From contig JAZLIT010000175.1 of assembly GCA_045617525.1 (NCBI GenBank), positions 1 through 8,024 of the forward strand: DNA of 8,024 nucleotides, given 5' to 3'. The notes beneath the pieces are model-generated. The model was not told the DNA's origin. It did not search any database and saw only the letters and a program-made list of their open reading frames with translations. Made by a program: the position numbers and the translations under genes. This document shows, in pieces, positions 1 through 6,620 of this stretch (position 1 is the stretch's first letter; each line of letters begins with the position of its first letter). Origin of the DNA: JAZLIT01 sp045617525. Lineage in GTDB: Bacteria; Bacillota; Bacilli; Bacillales_A; Planococcaceae.

Positions 1-26
1 CCAAAGTAACGTGGATTTAACTATGT

Positions 27-57
27 AGCTCTTCCCTAATTGGGAGGGGCTTTCCTT
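27..57 (+). terminator. Intrinsic terminator of an upstream gene outside the window
   Basis: A 10-bp stem pairs AGCTCTTCCC (27-36) with GGGAGGGGCT (42-51), two of the pairs being G-U, around a 5-nt loop. It is followed by the T-rich run TTTCCTTTT. This has the form of a rho-independent terminator on the + strand. It ends only a few bases before the ribosome binding site of the next gene, so that gene either depends on read-through or has a promoter overlapping the hairpin. The T-run is interrupted by CC, so termination may be partial. Confidence 0.7.
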
Positions 58-77
58 TTCGAAAGGTGGGCTATTTG

Positions 78-368
78 ATGAAGATTATTATTAAGGATGA
101 AGCATTAAAATGGTTTTATGATGAAATGGAGGCTATGCCGGGAGATTATATACGTTTTTATGCGCGATACGGCGGCTCTTCCCCTTTTCACGAGGCCTTT
201 TCACTTGGCATGAACCGCGAACAACCGCATGAAATCGGCGTTAAAAGTGAGATTGAAGGCATTACGTTTTTTATCGAACACAGTGACTTATGGTTTTTTG
301 AGGAACACTCCCTCATCGTGTCAGTTGATGCAAAGCTAGATGAATTAGCCTATAGTTACGAAAAATAA
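78..368 (+). CDS. HesB/YadR/YfhF (YneR-like) family protein
   Basis: A 96-residue protein with the small beta-rich layout of the HesB/A-type fold. Landmarks are a DYIRFYARYGG strand-turn (about residues 23-33), a Phe/His-rich middle and a C-terminal VSVDAKLDELAYSY segment. I chose the ATG at 78 because AAAGGTGGG (62-70) sits 7-8 nt before it. A GTG at 66 lies inside that ribosome binding site and would only add four residues. True A-type Fe-S carriers (IscA/SufA) bind clusters through three conserved cysteines; this protein contains no cysteine at all. It therefore belongs with the YneR-like branch, whose function is unknown, and should not be annotated as an Fe-S assembly protein. It is convergent with metA and shares a terminator with it. 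The family call is by recognition of overall pattern; the role is open. Confidence 0.8.
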   Translation: MKIIIKDEALKWFYDEMEAMPGDYIRFYARYGGSSPFHEAFSLGMNREQPHEIGVKSEIEGITFFIEHSDLWFFEEHSLIVSVDAKLDELAYSYEK

Positions 369-414
369 TGAGAAAGTTAGAGCGCTAATATTCTCGTTAT
401 ATTACATAAGTAAG

Positions 415-457
415 AAAAAGCATGCGAATCTTAATTAAAGATTCATATGCTTTTTTT
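415..457. terminator. Bidirectional terminator between the HesB-like gene and metA
   Basis: GCATGCGAATCTT (420-432) pairs with AAGATTCATATGC (438-450), with one wobble and one mismatch. The stem is extended by an A-run on the left (416-419) and a T-run on the right (451-457). Read on +, the hairpin is followed by seven T residues. Read on -, it is followed by the complement of AAGAAAAAG, again a T-rich run. It can therefore end both the HesB-like transcript and the convergent metA transcript. Confidence 0.85.
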
Positions 458-478
458 ATTGGGCATTTCAGAAAACGA

Positions 479-1420
479 TTAAATTTGAAAATCAAGCGCT
501 TCCTCTGCATAGTGCCATACATATGGCGTTTCTTGGTATATGTAATAGTTAAGCCAGTTGTAAAACAGTAGATTTGAATGCGCGCGCCATGTATTTTTTG
601 GTGTTTTTGTTGGATCGTCTTGAGGGAAATAATTGACAGGCATTTCAACGTTCGTTTCCCCTTTTTCAATGTCTCTCTTATATTCATCTGCAAGTGTCGT
701 TGCATCATATTCCAGATGCCCCGTTATCATAATATGCTTATTATCCTTCGACTGCACGATAAACACCCCTGCGTCATCCGAGTAGCTTAAAAGATGAAGA
801 TCTGGATGTGCCTTCACTTCATCCAATGAAACCGACGTATGGCGTGAGTGCGGCGCGACATACTCATCGCTAAAGCCACGCACTAAGTCGACCGTTAAAT
901 CTGTGATAACATGCGAATATACACCAGAGCACTTTTTAGGGAGCTCGAATTTACCGATGCCGAAATGATGGTAAAGTGCCGCCTGTGCTCCCCAACAAAT
1001 ATACATAGTAGAAGTGACATGCTCCTTAGCCCAGTCCATAATGTTAGTGATTTCTTCCCAATATTGTACGTGCTCGAATTCCATTAATTCAACGGGTGCA
1101 CCTGTAATAATCATGCCATCAAAGCGGCGATGCTTGATTTCATCAAATGTCTTATAAAAAAGTTCTAAATGCGATTGTGAAACGTTTTTCGAGGCATAAC
1201 TCGCCGTATTTAAAAAGGTCACATTCACTTGTAATGGCGAATTGCCCACTAAACGCAGTAATTGAAGCTCGGTCTTTTCCTTTTCAGGCATTAAATTGCA
1301 CACTAAAATATTAAGCGGACGAATTTGCTGTGTACGTGCTCGCTCTTCATCCATAATGAAAATCTTCTCTTGTTTCAACAGCTCCCCAGCTGGTAAATGC
1401 TTCGGTATATTAATCGGCAT
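479..1420 (-). CDS. metA: Homoserine O-acyltransferase, probably acetyl-CoA-dependent (MetA type)
   Basis: A 313-residue cytoplasmic enzyme that acylates the hydroxyl of homoserine, the first committed step of methionine synthesis. It is full length for the MetA (homoserine trans-succinylase fold) family. Visible landmarks are MPINIPKHLPA at the N-terminus, CNLMPEKEKTE (41-51), IITGAPVE (104-111), ICWGAQAALYHHFG (141-154) with catalytic Cys142, APHSRHT (189-195), and GHLEYD (234-239) with His235 and Glu237 of the catalytic set. Residue 111 is Glu. In this family Glu at that position goes with acetyl-CoA, and Gly, as in E. coli, with succinyl-CoA. I therefore infer homoserine O-acetyltransferase activity despite the metA name. 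GAGGGGG lies about 10 nt before the ATG at 1420. The gene is preceded by its own promoter and a SAM-I riboswitch, and ends at a bidirectional terminator. Confidence 0.95.
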   Translation of the reverse strand: MPINIPKHLPAGELLKQEKIFIMDEERARTQQIRPLNILVCNLMPEKEKTELQLLRLVGNSPLQVNVTFLNTASYASKNVSQSHLELFYKTFDEIKHRRFDGMIITGAPVELMEFEHVQYWEEITNIMDWAKEHVTSTMYICWGAQAALYHHFGIGKFELPKKCSGVYSHVITDLTVDLVRGFSDEYVAPHSRHTSVSLDEVKAHPDLHLLSYSDDAGVFIVQSKDNKHIMITGHLEYDATTLADEYKRDIEKGETNVEMPVNYFPQDDPTKTPKNTWRAHSNLLFYNWLNYYIYQETPYVWHYAEEALDFQI

Positions 1421-1440
1421 TTCAGTAATTCCCCCTCAAA

Positions 1441-1480
1441 ATAAAAAAACTAACGTCTCCTTGTGAAAAGAAGGCGTTAG
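1441..1480 (-). terminator. SAM-controlled terminator (S-box expression platform) before metA
   Basis: Read on the minus strand, the 31-nt hairpin (1480 to 1450) has arms CTAACGCCTTCTT and AAGGAGACGTTAG around a 5-nt loop, with one C-A mismatch and one G-U pair. It is followed by seven T residues (1449-1443). It lies between the aptamer and the metA ribosome binding site, so it is the off state of the riboswitch. The 3' arm contains CAAGGAGA (complement of 1456-1463), which is exactly complementary to TCTCCTTG in the P4 region of the aptamer (complement of 1505-1512). This offers an alternative antiterminator pairing. Confidence 0.9.
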
Positions 1481-1495
1481 CTTAGACGCGCGTTT

Positions 1496-1600
1496 CTTAT
1501 CTTCCAAGGAGAGCCCTTGCAGGATTTAGCACCTTTCTAATTGAATTAGAGGTTGCTGAAGCTTCATCGGGCCATTCCCTCTGCTTCTCTGGATAAGTTT
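1496..1600 (-). promoter_or_regulatory. SAM-I (S-box) riboswitch aptamer of metA
   Basis: The minus strand gives the S-box core in order. P1 is CTTATC (complement of 1592-1597) paired with GATAAG (complement of 1496-1501). Then come CAGAGAAGCAGAGGGAA, the conserved TGGCCCGATGAAGC with its kink-turn region, CAGCAACC, a small P3 hairpin TCTAA-TTCAA-TTAGA (1536-1550), GGTGCTAAATCC and a P4 hairpin CAAGG-GCTCT-CCTTG (1505-1519). All invariant-looking parts are present, so the aptamer should be functional. SAM binding would stabilise P1-P4 and let the downstream terminator form, shutting off metA. Confidence 0.97.
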
Positions 1601-1614
1601 ATTAAATTTTTATT

Positions 1615-1643
1615 ATCGTATCACTAAAAACAGAATTGTTCAA
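1615..1643 (-). promoter_or_regulatory. Probable sigma-A promoter of the metA leader
   Basis: On the minus strand, TTGAAC (complement of 1638-1643) and TACGAT (complement of 1615-1620) are separated by 17 bp. They match 4-5 and 4 of 6 consensus positions. A start a few bases downstream would place the RNA 5' end about 10 nt before the riboswitch, as is usual for S-box leaders. The -35 box lies only 13 nt after the stop codon of the 257-residue gene upstream. Confidence 0.6.
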
Positions 1644-1655
1644 TAACTACTTTTG

Positions 1656-2429
1656 TTATTTATAGTCATTAGTCCAATTGACACGCTCGTGTTCGTGAAT
1701 AAACGTTTCAAGCACACTATCCCATTCACCTGTAAACGTATTGTACACGCGGCCAAATAGGCGATCATCACGTTTGTCCTTCAGAATGAATAGTAACAGA
1801 GGTATGTCGTGAATTTGGATTGCTTCATGAGCTGTTAGAGCTGTAATATAAGTGATGATTTCTTCATTTTGCTCGTCAGCAACGGGTACGTTTTGCATAG
1901 CTGAAGCTTGCAACTGCTCGATAATGCGAGTTTCGTTTAAATATTTAAGCTCTTCATCTACGTAAGAAAGTGGATCAGGAAGCTCGTCAATTTCAAGGAT
2001 TGCATCTAAGTTCCCGTCCAAGATGCCCTCATGAATGGCGCTATATTGGACTTCTTCTGTAACAAGCTCAAGTTGTTCCTCGTAAACACCTGCCGCGAGT
2101 TGCTGTTCACCCTTTTCAGTCAATCTATAAACGCCTTCTTCATCTTTTGTGATGATTTTCGCCTGGTGCATTTTTTTTGTCAAATCTTCGATAAATAAAG
2201 ACTCGACTAATAAGATCGTTGCAAGTACATCTGTATCCTTTATTGGAGCGCGTTGAAACGATAGTAGCATCATCTTCATTAATATATCCATTGGCGTTTT
2301 AATGATTGGGTGATAGCTGACATTGACAGTATGCAACGGGAATGTAAATTGCTTTGTATCAACAATTATTGCGTCATGCTGTTCGATTAATTGCTGCTTG
2401 AGGGCTGCCCTAGTTGCTGTTAAGTTCAT
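1656..2429 (-). CDS. Uncharacterised partner of the coiled-coil helicase, probable winged helix
   Basis: A 257-residue acidic soluble protein that I do not recognise; no signal peptide or membrane segment is visible. Residues about 46-112 look like a winged helix. Helical stretches (MDILMKMMLLSFQ, DVLATILLVESLFIEDLTKKMHQA) lead into a wing-like KIITKDEEGVYRLTEKG, the common 'x-Y-x-LTEKG' ending of such domains. Residues about 113-180 are acidic and helical. Residues about 188-257 form a second compact domain with LFGRVYNTFTGEWDSVLE. The start ATG overlaps the stop of the helicase gene (ATGA), and GGAGG (complement of 2440-2444) lies 10 nt upstream, inside the helicase gene. That arrangement implies translational coupling and a shared task. 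A nucleic-acid-binding or regulatory subunit for the helicase is my inference from the winged helix and the coupling. No convincing terminator follows before the metA promoter. Confidence 0.8.
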   Translation of the reverse strand: MNLTATRAALKQQLIEQHDAIIVDTKQFTFPLHTVNVSYHPIIKTPMDILMKMMLLSFQRAPIKDTDVLATILLVESLFIEDLTKKMHQAKIITKDEEGVYRLTEKGEQQLAAGVYEEQLELVTEEVQYSAIHEGILDGNLDAILEIDELPDPLSYVDEELKYLNETRIIEQLQASAMQNVPVADEQNEEIITYITALTAHEAIQIHDIPLLLFILKDKRDDRLFGRVYNTFTGEWDSVLETFIHEHERVNWTNDYK

Positions 2430-5400
2430 GCTTCAATCGCCTCCAAATTACGGTAACCTGCTTGTTTTTTCACTTCTTCTACTACATGCGCATACATATC
2501 ACGCGTTTCCTGCTTTTTCGCCTTTTTAGTGAACATTTCAGTACTGCCTAAGCAAATTAACAGCTCACGCGCACGTGATAATGCAACATTTAAACGACGA
2601 TAATCCTTCGCGAAACCGATATCACCCTGGCCGTTGTTATTACGTACCATACTTACAATGATGACATCCATCTCCATACCCTGGAACTTATCAACCGAGC
2701 CAGTTCGAATGTGTAGATGTGGCAATTGAAGCTCTTGCTCAATCATGCGGTTAATGCGCTTTACTTGCTCTGCGTAGAAGCTAATTACACCAATAGATTT
2801 TAGTGAGCCGTCATCCATAAGCCCTTGTGATTTCGCATTAGCGGTTGCTTCATTCAATTTAATTAGCATGTTTCGAATCTGTTTAAGCTCAGCGTCGTTA
2901 AATAAACTCGAGCCACCCTGCATACGCTCCTCGAAATAAGGAGCCTCGTTAGGTACGTCAATCCATAAGAGATGATTGCTACGGTCAAATAGTGATGTTT
3001 CGAGTAAATGGTCACGAGCAGCATCGCTATCGGGTAAACCGCATTGTAACTCCTCATTGGCGTTTTTATAAAATGGCGCGATTGTTTTCATAATATTTTC
3101 ATGCATACGATATTGAATCGCAAGCATTGTTTTATTCGTGTTAGGTACTATTTTATAAAGACGCTCGAATAGTGATTCTTCGAGTAATTTCTCTAATTCA
3201 CGCTTTTGCTCAAAGGTATTACTGTCTTTAATAACCTGCTCAAGTGTTTCCTCAAATGTTTCATCGCCTATTAGCGGTGGTAACTGATGGTGATCCCCTA
3301 CTAAAATGATTTTCGATCCCTTTAGCATCGGCAATAAAAGTTCTGGTGGAGTCGCTTTTGATACTTCGTCGATAATGACTACATCAAATGTCGGATAGTT
3401 GTCCATAAACTGCTTATTAGCAGAAGCTACACATGTTGTCCCGATTACATTTGAGTGTTTAACGTACAGCTTACGAATTTCATCTAAATCATAGTCACTT
3501 GCCTGCTCCAGCATCGTTTTCCATTGTAATTGGATATCAGCAGTCATTGGTAAGAGCACGATTTGTGTTTCAATGGTTGCTTGTAGCTCAGCAATTTTCT
3601 TTTGACGAAGTACGCATGCTTGGCGCGCGTCTTCTGGATTCGATTTTAGACGTTGATCCAGCTCTGTATACGTTTTTTCAAGTTGTATCCCGTCGCTATT
3701 TACTAGCTTTTGTGCGTCTTTAATCGTTTGCAAGGCCGTATCAGCTTCAAGTATTTGCGTGATTAACGGTGCCAGCTGTTGTTGCCCCTGTATAATTTCC
3801 TCACTATATTGGGCTAGTTTACCTAGTTGTTCTTGTAGGTAGCGCTGTTCACGGTCTAAGCGTAGTCGATCAGCTTGAATTAACTCTATTTCGCGTGCTG
3901 TAGGCATATTTAAATCGGATAAGTGCAGTTCACTTACCGTTAAGCGACCTTGTAGACGCTGTAATTCGTCACGATGCTTTTGGCTACTCGCTGCGCTAGC
4001 ACCGGCTTGCTCCTTAAATTGCTTGGCGATTTCCTGTTTTAACTTTGTGAAGATTATTTTCGTTTCCTCAATCATTTTTGTGAATGCCACAAATTGCTGC
4101 TCGATATAAATATTCCTCATATGGAGACCTTCAACTGTGCGTAGGCCATTGTCTTTATTCAATTTTTTGGATTCAATTACTTTGTCTAGCTTTTGTAAGA
4201 AAGTATCGACTTCTGGAATTGAATAGTTGTGATTTCCTGGCAAGGCTACATGGTCCACTGTAATGCCAATCACGGTTGCGCAATACGTAATTTTTTCATG
4301 AATGCGCACTTTAATCGCATTTAGTGACTTATACTGCTCATAGCTTTCCTGTAGCTGATCTAGTCTAGCAAGTAAGCGGTCCATCGCAAAACTACGTCGT
4401 ATCGCATAGTCAATCATAAATTGCTCGATTGCCGCGACTTTTGTAAGACTGGCAACTTTCACAAGTGCGTCATTATGTGTTGAATCTATAGATGTTTCTC
4501 TTGTTAATAAAGCTTGTTGGCTTGCCACTTGCTTCTGCAGAGCAATAATTTGCTGCTGTAGCTCTGCTGCTTCAAGCTCTTTTGTCACCTGTGTGTAGTC
4601 TTCTTTTAGGTGCTCGAGTTTCTGTTTTTGAGAAGCATAGTGTTGTTCATCGCCTAGTGCAGCTTTGGCTGTATGAACCTTTTTATCAATGCTTTCTTTA
4701 TTTTGGATGAGCGATGCATAGTTAGCTTCTGCGGCTTCTTGTTGTGCTTTTAATTGCACGAGCTGTTTTTTTAGCTCGGAAATTTGCTTTTTGACGCTTG
4801 GAAGCTGCTGTTCGGCTTCTTTTTTCAGTACAATTTCAAGGTCCAGCATTTTGATTTTGGCTTCAAGGTCAGAGGTTTCCTGGTTTAGGTCCTGTAATGT
4901 GTCCTGTAGTTGTTGTTCTTTTACTGAATGATTTGCAATTTCAGCGCAAATGGCTTCATAGGTCTGGTTTTTCCAGTACAAGGCTACATTTTCTTCGATA
5001 AATTTCTTGCCTTCTTCTTCAATTGCTTCTGTACGACCATAACGCAAAATACGGATGTCTTTATTGGATAAAAGACGACTTAATGCATTATCGACCGCTA
5101 AATTAGACTGCGATGCGACAAGTGTTTTAAGACCCGCCTTAGCATTTTGATAACAAATTTCCGAAATAACAGTTGTCTTACCTGTTCCCGGAGGCCCTTG
5201 GATAACGTATAAATCCTCTGCTTCCATTGCACCAGTGACCGCCGCCTGCTGAAATTCATTTAATGTATTATTAAATTCAAGTGGTTCAAGCGTGTTACGT
5301 TTGGCAATCGTTGGCTTATCCTCGAATAAAATCGTTTCTAAATTGGCGTTCGCGGCTAAGCCTTCTTTTAAACGCTCAAATCCTTTTAAAAGACGTCTTA

Positions 5401-6184
5401 ACTGAGATTTTGTCGATGCATTTGAAAATTCGACATCCTGCACGGTTAAATCGAGATCCCCTTTACGTGCTTTTGAAGCAATATCAGGCTTTAGCTCGAT
5501 TTCGACGAGTCGTTCGCCGCGAGTTACTTTAATAACTTCCCCAATTTCCTGGTGCATGCCACGAATGCGCGTACTTAATCCTTTCAACTGCTTCCACTGG
5601 TTTTTTTCGATATTTTGAAGCGTAATCGTTAATCTTGAACAATCAGACGACAACGAAGGCTTTGAAAACTTCGCCTGAATATCATCAATTGCAGCATTTT
5701 TATCAAGTACCTTCAAGTAACCTTCCCAGCTTGAAATACGCTTATTAACATAATCAAAGCGGTCTTTTGAAACAGGTAGTTCGGCAAGTACTTGGATGAA
5801 ATTATCTGCATATTTATGCCCGTTAATGCGTGTTGGCACAAAATGAATACGCATTTTTTCGCGGCGATTCGTCGCTACGGGTGTCCCTTTCCCACGTGTT
5901 CGGAAACTTTTGGCCACTAATCCACTTTTTAAATCAAATAAACAATCCATAATAACAACACGTTCTGGGAATTTTGCAGCTAGCTTCGTGTTCTCCTGTG
6001 GATCGAAATAGAGCCCAAGTTGAATTTGATTGTTGTCGATTGATTCTTTTTCTATATAAACCGTAAAGGCTTTTTCTAAGTTAAATAAGGCATGTTCATC
6101 TTGAAAATGCTGTTTTATCGCCTCGCGCGCCGTGTTTGTCAATACGATATGGCACCGGATAGCGTTCATTGTAGCGTTTGTCAT
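2426..6184 (-). CDS. Upf1/DNA2-like superfamily 1 helicase with a long coiled-coil insertion
   Basis: A 1252-residue ATP-dependent helicase or translocase of the Upf1/DNA2 (SF1B) type. Motifs in order: Q-motif LNEFQQAAV (308-316), Walker A GPPGTGKT (330-337), motif Ia LVASQSNLAVDNALSR (355-370), Ib-like NVIGTTCVAS (912-921), Walker B VVIIDEVSK (935-943, Asp939-Glu940), motif III VGDHHQLPP (962-970), motif IV QYRMH (1024-1028), motif V VDKFQGMEMDVIIVSMVR (1164-1181) and motif VI RRLNVALSRAR (1196-1206). All look intact. Residues about 405-905, between Ia and Ib, are rich in Glu, Lys, Gln and Leu and read as coiled coil in two arms (about 410-560 and 700-875) around a more globular middle (565-695). 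The N-terminal 300 residues are not recognised, and no nuclease domain is evident. The ATG at 6184 is preceded by AAGGGAGGT about 11 nt upstream. The gene heads a two-gene operon. Whether it acts on DNA or RNA cannot be told from sequence. Confidence 0.93.
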   Translation of the reverse strand: MTNATMNAIRCHIVLTNTAREAIKQHFQDEHALFNLEKAFTVYIEKESIDNNQIQLGLYFDPQENTKLAAKFPERVVIMDCLFDLKSGLVAKSFRTRGKGTPVATNRREKMRIHFVPTRINGHKYADNFIQVLAELPVSKDRFDYVNKRISSWEGYLKVLDKNAAIDDIQAKFSKPSLSSDCSRLTITLQNIEKNQWKQLKGLSTRIRGMHQEIGEVIKVTRGERLVEIELKPDIASKARKGDLDLTVQDVEFSNASTKSQLRRLLKGFERLKEGLAANANLETILFEDKPTIAKRNTLEPLEFNNTLNEFQQAAVTGAMEAEDLYVIQGPPGTGKTTVISEICYQNAKAGLKTLVASQSNLAVDNALSRLLSNKDIRILRYGRTEAIEEEGKKFIEENVALYWKNQTYEAICAEIANHSVKEQQLQDTLQDLNQETSDLEAKIKMLDLEIVLKKEAEQQLPSVKKQISELKKQLVQLKAQQEAAEANYASLIQNKESIDKKVHTAKAALGDEQHYASQKQKLEHLKEDYTQVTKELEAAELQQQIIALQKQVASQQALLTRETSIDSTHNDALVKVASLTKVAAIEQFMIDYAIRRSFAMDRLLARLDQLQESYEQYKSLNAIKVRIHEKITYCATVIGITVDHVALPGNHNYSIPEVDTFLQKLDKVIESKKLNKDNGLRTVEGLHMRNIYIEQQFVAFTKMIEETKIIFTKLKQEIAKQFKEQAGASAASSQKHRDELQRLQGRLTVSELHLSDLNMPTAREIELIQADRLRLDREQRYLQEQLGKLAQYSEEIIQGQQQLAPLITQILEADTALQTIKDAQKLVNSDGIQLEKTYTELDQRLKSNPEDARQACVLRQKKIAELQATIETQIVLLPMTADIQLQWKTMLEQASDYDLDEIRKLYVKHSNVIGTTCVASANKQFMDNYPTFDVVIIDEVSKATPPELLLPMLKGSKIILVGDHHQLPPLIGDETFEETLEQVIKDSNTFEQKRELEKLLEESLFERLYKIVPNTNKTMLAIQYRMHENIMKTIAPFYKNANEELQCGLPDSDAARDHLLETSLFDRSNHLLWIDVPNEAPYFEERMQGGSSLFNDAELKQIRNMLIKLNEATANAKSQGLMDDGSLKSIGVISFYAEQVKRINRMIEQELQLPHLHIRTGSVDKFQGMEMDVIIVSMVRNNNGQGDIGFAKDYRRLNVALSRARELLICLGSTEMFTKKAKKQETRDMYAHVVEEVKKQAGYRNLEAIEA

Positions 6185-6224
6185 ATGCGAACATACCTCC
6201 CTTCATTTCATTTCACAGACTTTC

Positions 6225-6253
6225 ATTATAGCAAGACGAGCGGCTCTCGTGCA
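6225..6253 (-). promoter_or_regulatory. Extended -10 promoter of the helicase operon
   Basis: On the minus strand, TGCTATAAT (complement of 6225-6233) is a perfect extended -10 element. The matching -35 position at 17-bp spacing holds only TGCACG (complement of 6248-6253), a weak box. Transcription from about 6218 would give a short leader of about 33 nt before the ATG. A small inverted repeat, ACGAG/CTCGT (6236-6240 and 6246-6250), sits in the spacer and could be a protein site, but it is short. Confidence 0.6.
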
Positions 6254-6521
6254 TTAAAATTATTCGAATTTCATGTGAAAAACTGCAGCATCAGTCCTAA
6301 TGTTTATTTGCAGAGATGTGTGCATATGCTTTAGAGCCACTATATCGCAAGGGAGATTTGAAAAAGCCATCTAGCACTTGGAACATGTCTTTACCACCTT
6401 AAATTGGGGCTTGGATATGGGGGGAATATATTTAAATTAAAAGGTCCTAAATCCCAAGGTCGATAGTTAATTTCATTAGGTGTCTCGGCAGATTTAAGCG
6501 GATTTATAGCGCTAAGCATTT
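6254..6521. other. Gene-poor stretch between divergent transcription units
   Basis: This lies between the helicase promoter (reading left) and the hydrolase promoter (reading right). I see no RNA gene, no long reading frame with a ribosome binding site and no terminator. Its only notable content is the 42-codon minus-strand frame at 6391-6519, described separately. The rest (6254-6390) is AT-rich, with stops in all frames that I read. Confidence 0.5.
6391..6519 (-). pseudogene. Short reading frame, possible gene remnant or dispersed repeat
   Basis: The minus strand reads 42 codons from ATG (complement of 6517-6519) to TAA (complement of 6391-6393). The peptide is unusually rich in Pro, Trp, Tyr and Asn: it includes INYRPWDLGPFNLNIFPPYP and ends SPNLRW. 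After the stop the same frame continues for 18 codons as RHVPSARWLFQISLAI before TAG. The + strand of the same segment is also partly open, with glycine-rich stretches. There is no good ribosome binding site before the ATG. It could be a degraded fragment, a repeat copied around the genome, or chance. I do not claim a function. Confidence 0.25.
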
Positions 6522-6560
6522 AACAAGTTCCCAAACGAGGGTTTAGGAACTTGTTATAAT
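6522..6560 (+). promoter_or_regulatory. Inverted repeat abutting an extended -10 promoter of the hydrolase gene
   Basis: AACAAGTTCC (6522-6531) and GGAACTTGTT (6546-6555) are perfect 10-bp arms. A further AAAC/GTTT pairing (6533-6536, 6541-6544) lies inside them. The right arm runs into TGTTATAAT (6552-6560), an extended -10 box, so the repeat covers the -35 region, which has no recognisable -35 hexamer. No T-tract follows on either strand, which argues against a simple terminator. I read it as a promoter with an overlapping operator, or a structured DNA site. Transcription would start near 6567 and run into the hydrolase gene. Confidence 0.5.
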
Positions 6561-6620
6561 AAGACTATAGAAATTTCAAGACCTTAAAATCCACGTCATA
6601 AACGAGAATAGGTGATTATA

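Noticed and set aside
78..368. Annotating the HesB-like protein as an IscA/SufA Fe-S carrier.
   Set aside because: The three cluster-binding cysteines are absent; the protein contains no cysteine.
397..790. Reading frames at 397-708 (-) and 578-790 (+) overlapping metA.
   Set aside because: Both lie inside or across the well-supported metA gene, have no ribosome binding site and give low-complexity, non-protein-like translations.
2426..6184. Calling the helicase a known defence protein (for example a Mokosh-type helicase) or an SMC/Rad50 protein.
   Set aside because: There is no kinase or nuclease domain and no adjacent phospholipase-D-like gene, so the Mokosh layout does not fit. The ATPase motifs are SF1 helicase, not ABC-type, with no signature LSGG motif.
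2323..6334. Several short frames on both strands within the helicase region (2323-2529, 2863-3057, 3499-3723, 5281-5532, 6092-6334).
   Set aside because: They are shadows of the helicase and partner genes, with no motif or ribosome binding site of their own.
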